Of a DNA stretch of 64,000 nt, positions 61,198-64,000 are shown one piece after another. A model generated the notes under the pieces. It saw nothing but the letters and a program-made list of their open reading frames with translations. It ran no database searches and was not told the DNA's origin. Both the position numbers and the translations under genes were made by a program. Origin of the DNA: JAJDTR01 sp965220415 (lineage in GTDB: Bacteria > Poribacteria > WGA-4E > JAJDTR01); contig OZ244829.1 of NCBI GenBank assembly GCA_965220415.1, forward strand, positions 4,526,001-4,590,000, read 5' to 3'. The number at the start of each line of letters is the position of its first letter. The stretch's first letter is position 1.

Positions 61198-61231
61198 AGA
61201 AACCGAGTTTTTTCCTCAAAACTCGGTTTCT
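61198..61231 (+). terminator. Terminator-like hairpin after lhr
   Basis: AGAAACCGAGTTTT (61198-61211), a 6-nt loop and AAAACTCGGTTTCT (61218-61231) form a perfect 14-bp stem, starting 14 bp after the lhr stop and followed by TCCTTGC rather than a T run. The same two arms, separated by ~67 bp, form the interior of the family I MITEs, so this may be a minimal relic of that element that now serves as a 3' hairpin. Confidence 0.65.
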
Positions 61232-61245
61232 TCCTTGCAAAACTT

Positions 61246-61490
61246 GTAGGGTGGGCACTGCCCACCAGCCTTTTTTGGTCACTCAACTCGATTTTGTACG
61301 AACCTACGCGATAGGTGCGATCAAACGAACGGATAGCGAATGGGATAGAGACTTCCGTAGGGTGGGCACTGCCCATCAGCCTTTTTTGGTCACTCAACTC
61401 GATTTTGTACGAACCTACGCGATAGGTGCGATCAAACGAACGGATAGCGAATACGATAGAGACTTCCGTAGGGTGGGCACTGCCCACCAT
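61246..61490. repeat. Tandem 111-bp units with GGTGGGC hairpin and GATC-type element
   Basis: Units begin at 61246 and 61357; a third, partial, begins at 61468. Each has a GTAGG-headed GGTGGGC hairpin, TTTTTTGGTCACTCAACTCG, and a GATC-type element (GATCAAACGAACGGATAGCG, GATAGAGACTTCC). The two full units are nearly identical, so this amplification is recent. Confidence 0.85.
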
Positions 61491-61902
61491 TCTTCGCCAC
61501 ACACATGTCTGCTCTGTCCGGATTACCATTCCAGACCATCAAACGAGCGAATTACGAGTGATCAACCGAATGAATAATGACCTCGATAGAGATCCCATTC
61601 ATTGCACGTCCCGAATCAACTGTAACATTTAGATTTTGAAATGGTATTACGTGGCAATCTAGGCCCCAACCGCTCCTGCTGGATTGGCAAATCCAGCAGG
61701 TTCTTATACATCCATTAAATTCCGAGTCTTTCGTATCGGAGGATTGAGAATGGCGTGAAAAGAAATCTTCCAACCTTCCCCCCTTCCATCCTTCCAATCC
61801 TACTCTTCCCTGTCGATCCGGAAGATAAACTTTTATGTTAAAAACGTGCTTACACACTCTCTGCATACCCGAACACCTAATCAAACATGGAAGGATTACA
61901 CT
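61491..61902. mobile_element. GATC-type pair and truncated family II MITE, copy 3
   Basis: Two GATC-type 5' halves (ATCAAACGAGCGAATTACGA and GATCAACCGAATGAATAATG) share one 3' half (CTCGATAGAGATC) at 61538-61594. A family IV right end (TTGAAATGGTATT) lies near 61636-61648. The family II body runs from ~61659 (CCAACCGCTCCTGCTGG) to ~61852 (GTTAAAAACGTGCTTAC); its left end is missing. The PD40 gene start lies 50 bp further on, with AAGGA 7-8 nt before ATG 61903. Confidence 0.7.
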
Positions 61903-62931
61903 ATGCCCAAAAAACACCTGTTTGGAATCTTCGTTCTAGCCGCAATGGTAACCAACCTCGCCTCGGCACAAGACGAGACAGGCAGATTGGTCTTCGCCAT
62001 CCGCAAACCCTATCTCCATCGGGACGGATTCCGAGCCGCAACCGGAACGGTCGAAAAGGGGCGCGGCACGAAAAAGTGGTGGGAATTCTATCAATATGAC
62101 ATTGGCACGATGAATCCAAACGGCACGGGATTCCGCCAACTCACGGACGACGGACTCTCCCGTAGACCCCGATGGTCTCCCGACGGGACGCTGATTGCGT
62201 ACATATCCGGGGTTGACGAAGCGGAAGCGCTCCATGTGATGGGGGCAGACGGTGCCGAGAACCGGCGGCTCGTCAAGAAACAGTATCGCATCCACGACTT
62301 CAGGTGGTCGCCGCGTAGTGATGCGATTCTCGTAGTGGTTGAGATTGACCGTCCCAAGGATCGACTGGAAAATTGGGTCGTATCGATTGACGGAAAATCA
62401 ACCAAACGCTGGAGAACCCGCAGATGGGCGGAGGGCTGGTTTCACTGGGATGCGGAAGGCGAGAAAATTGTAGAGCCGAAAAACAAACTCCTTGAGGCAT
62501 TGCCGAAAGGCGTGAAGTGGCCCGAGTGGTCGCCCGACCGCAAATGGATTGCCTTCACCGCCGACGGGTTCCTCGCCCTCGCACAACTGGAAGTTGTCGG
62601 TATGACCGGATTATGGTTTCTCCAACGCGACGAGCCGCCATGTCAACGAATAGAAAGGTGGTCTCCCGACGGAAGGCAAATCCTGTTCTATACATCGGGC
62701 GATATCTGTATCGCGGCCGTAGAAAACGGCAAATTCAAAAGCTATCGGAATCTGAGCCTGTACCGAGGTAGAGATGCGACGTGGAGTCCGGATGGCGGAC
62801 AGGTCGGGTTCGTCGGGCGAGATCGCGGCGGTAGAACCACTAGCGAAGTCTTCATCATTGATGTCGAAACCGGCGCCATGGAGCAGATTACATCAACCAG
62901 TTACGATTTTTTCAACCTCCATTGGCGATAA
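61903..62931 (+). CDS. Exported TolB/PD40-type beta-propeller protein
   Basis: A signal peptide (MPKKHLFGIFVLAAMVTNLASA) precedes at least five PD40-type WSPDG repeats: RPRWSPDGTLIAYIS, FRWSPRSDAILVVV, PEWSPDRKWIAFTADG, ERWSPDGRQILFYTSGD and ATWSPDGGQVGFVG. That fits a TolB-like periplasmic propeller. It lacks the TolB N-terminal domain and has no tol-pal neighbours, so it is not TolB itself. I start at ATG 61903, preceded by AAGGA (342 residues), rather than at 61846. Partner and function unknown. Confidence 0.82.
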   Translation: MPKKHLFGIFVLAAMVTNLASAQDETGRLVFAIRKPYLHRDGFRAATGTVEKGRGTKKWWEFYQYDIGTMNPNGTGFRQLTDDGLSRRPRWSPDGTLIAYISGVDEAEALHVMGADGAENRRLVKKQYRIHDFRWSPRSDAILVVVEIDRPKDRLENWVVSIDGKSTKRWRTRRWAEGWFHWDAEGEKIVEPKNKLLEALPKGVKWPEWSPDRKWIAFTADGFLALAQLEVVGMTGLWFLQRDEPPCQRIERWSPDGRQILFYTSGDICIAAVENGKFKSYRNLSLYRGRDATWSPDGGQVGFVGRDRGGRTTSEVFIIDVETGAMEQITSTSYDFFNLHWR

Positions 62932-64000
62932 TTTAAAACCCTTAGTCTATGTGCCATTCTGATTCAATAACTGTAGGATCGATCTCCAGGTCGCGACTCC
63001 TGTCGGGTACCATCAAAGGACGAATAGTGAATACGTAGGTTGGGTTGAACGGGATTCCGCTAATAATCGTCGATTTTAGAGGGGTTTTCGAATGCCCAAT
63101 TTGCTTGAACGTGCCAAAATTTGAGTGAAACCCAACACTAATGGTACATTCTTCCACCATCAGACATCCTCTATAATTATACTCCACGCTGTCAGAAATT
63201 GCGTCTTCTGTAGGATCAAACGAGCGGATAGCGAGTGCGATAGAGACCCCGCGATCTCCAGGTCGCGACCCTTGTACGAGGGAACCCCGATTCCCGACCT
63301 GCTGGTGCTACGTAAGTCCTATTAGAAACAACTATCACTGGAAAAGAAAGCGCAATAATACCCAACGCAAGGTATAGATCCGACTCTCCGAACCTATTTT
63401 TCGGGTTTACAGAATTTATTGGTAGCACCCTATTATCCCTGGCGGAATAATTCTTTCCGCAAGTAACTCGCTCCAGAGGAGCGCAATGTCAATAGAATGA
63501 GATATGTCCATATTCCCGCGCTCCAGAGGAGCGCAATGTGCATATTACACCATTATTCCTGGTGGTACAATTTTCTTGTCAATAAACCCTCGTTTTTCGC
63601 CCTATAACTAGCTTTTGGCGGCTGCTACTTGATGGGTGATGTTGATATCAGTTTTGCATCGTAATTTCAATATATAGTATGTTCTATTTAATTAGAATAC
63701 AGTATATGCTATCACCGTTAATCGCTGGGACGATACTAAGAAATACCCAAATTAGCACTTATAAGGTGCGGAGTGTGGGATAGATGCGTTTCCCTCGGCT
63801 AGAGGTCGTCCCCCTAATTCTAAATGCTTGTCAATTTCTTCTCATTCTTCCATCACAATCCCCAACGAAATCTTCAAGCTGCACAACGACACCGATTGAG
63901 TGCTTTTTAATCCGCGTAATCTGCGTAATCCGGTTAATCGGTGATTCAGACAATCCCCCATAATCCACACGCGCAAAACTGATTATATAATCACCAAAAA
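62932..64000. repeat. Long gene-free repeat region to window end
   Basis: In order: a GTAGGATCGATCTCCAGGTC hairpin (~62972); a GTAGGTTGGGTTGAACGG / GTGAAACCCAACAC pair enclosing ~80 bp (63036-63140); a solo family III end (ATACTCCACGCTGTCAG, ~63178). A GATC-type element (63214-63248) then interrupts a GTAGG|GCGATCTCCAGGTCGCGA hairpin. A copy of the TTATCCCTGGCGGAATAATT motif (~63432) and two GCTCCAGAGGAGCGCAATGT repeats (63470 and 63520) follow. An AATCCGCGTAATCTGCGTAA block lies at 63908-63955. The AT-rich stretch 63640-63730 shows no recognisable feature. No gene is supported. Confidence 0.65.

Noticed and set aside
61903..62931. TolB of the Tol-Pal system
   Set aside because: It has WSPDG propeller repeats but lacks the TolB N-terminal domain, and no tolQRA or pal genes are nearby.

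Overview
The window looks like a piece of a Gram-negative (diderm) uncultured bacterium, most plausibly a Candidatus Poribacteria-like lineage. This is inference. An outer membrane is implied by LolA, a putative porin, a TonB-dependent receptor and a TAXI lipoprotein. The mix of a phytanoyl-CoA dioxygenase, a DegT aminotransferase, secreted WD40 and C-type-lectin proteins, and gene spacers packed with short hairpin repeats is the kind reported for Poribacteria. No rRNA, tRNA, transposase, phage or CRISPR gene was found.

Layout. 0.25-4.8 kb (minus): hypothetical, lolA, then pgsA-thpR-recA. 5.4-6.3 kb: a DUF58 gene. 6.6-10.6 kb (minus): an imuB-dnaE2 translesion-synthesis pair behind a candidate operator-bearing promoter. 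11-20.1 kb (plus): hydroxyacid dehydrogenase, trpB, cyclase, CCA-adding-type enzyme, M50 protease, scpA, scpB, thrC. 21-24.5 kb: msrA, an anaerobic sulfatase-maturase-like radical SAM enzyme, a sugar nucleotidyltransferase. 24.8-30.7 kb (minus): the translation/SRP block ylxM-ffh-rpsP-khpA-ylqD-trmD-rplS-rnhB-yraN, with rimM missing. 31-36 kb (minus): PLP decarboxylase, porin, membrane triheme cytochrome. 37-44 kb: DegT aminotransferase + PhyH pair, a MagIII-like glycosylase, a GT4 glycosyltransferase, PhhB, a TAXI binding lipoprotein. 44-56 kb (minus): a YyaL-DsbD fusion, two small membrane proteins, a TonB receptor, and a lectin / WD40 / lectin trio of exported proteins. 56.6-63 kb (plus): a 1513-aa Lhr helicase and an exported PD40 propeller protein.

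The most unusual content is the repeat ecology. (1) A ~35-bp element running from GATCAA to GATC recurs more than ten times. It sits inside other repeats, several of which have an intact counterpart elsewhere, and it nests in itself, up to four 5' halves followed by four 3' halves. (2) At least four MITE-like families with terminal inverted repeats are present; one is inserted inside another with a 7-bp target duplication. (3) A class of hairpins shares the leader GTAGG but carries at least eight different stems. (4) Four separate tandem amplifications each carry one GGTGGGC hairpin per unit. (5) Two unrelated proteins, the CCA-type enzyme and the triheme cytochrome, share a ~24-residue in-frame segment, suggesting a protein-invading repeat.

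Several gene starts were moved inward to fit Shine-Dalgarno sites and signal peptides (lolA, dnaE2, porin, TAXI, YyaL, PD40, DegT). rnhB has no ATG, GTG or TTG start in frame. All family calls come from reading motifs; no database search was possible.
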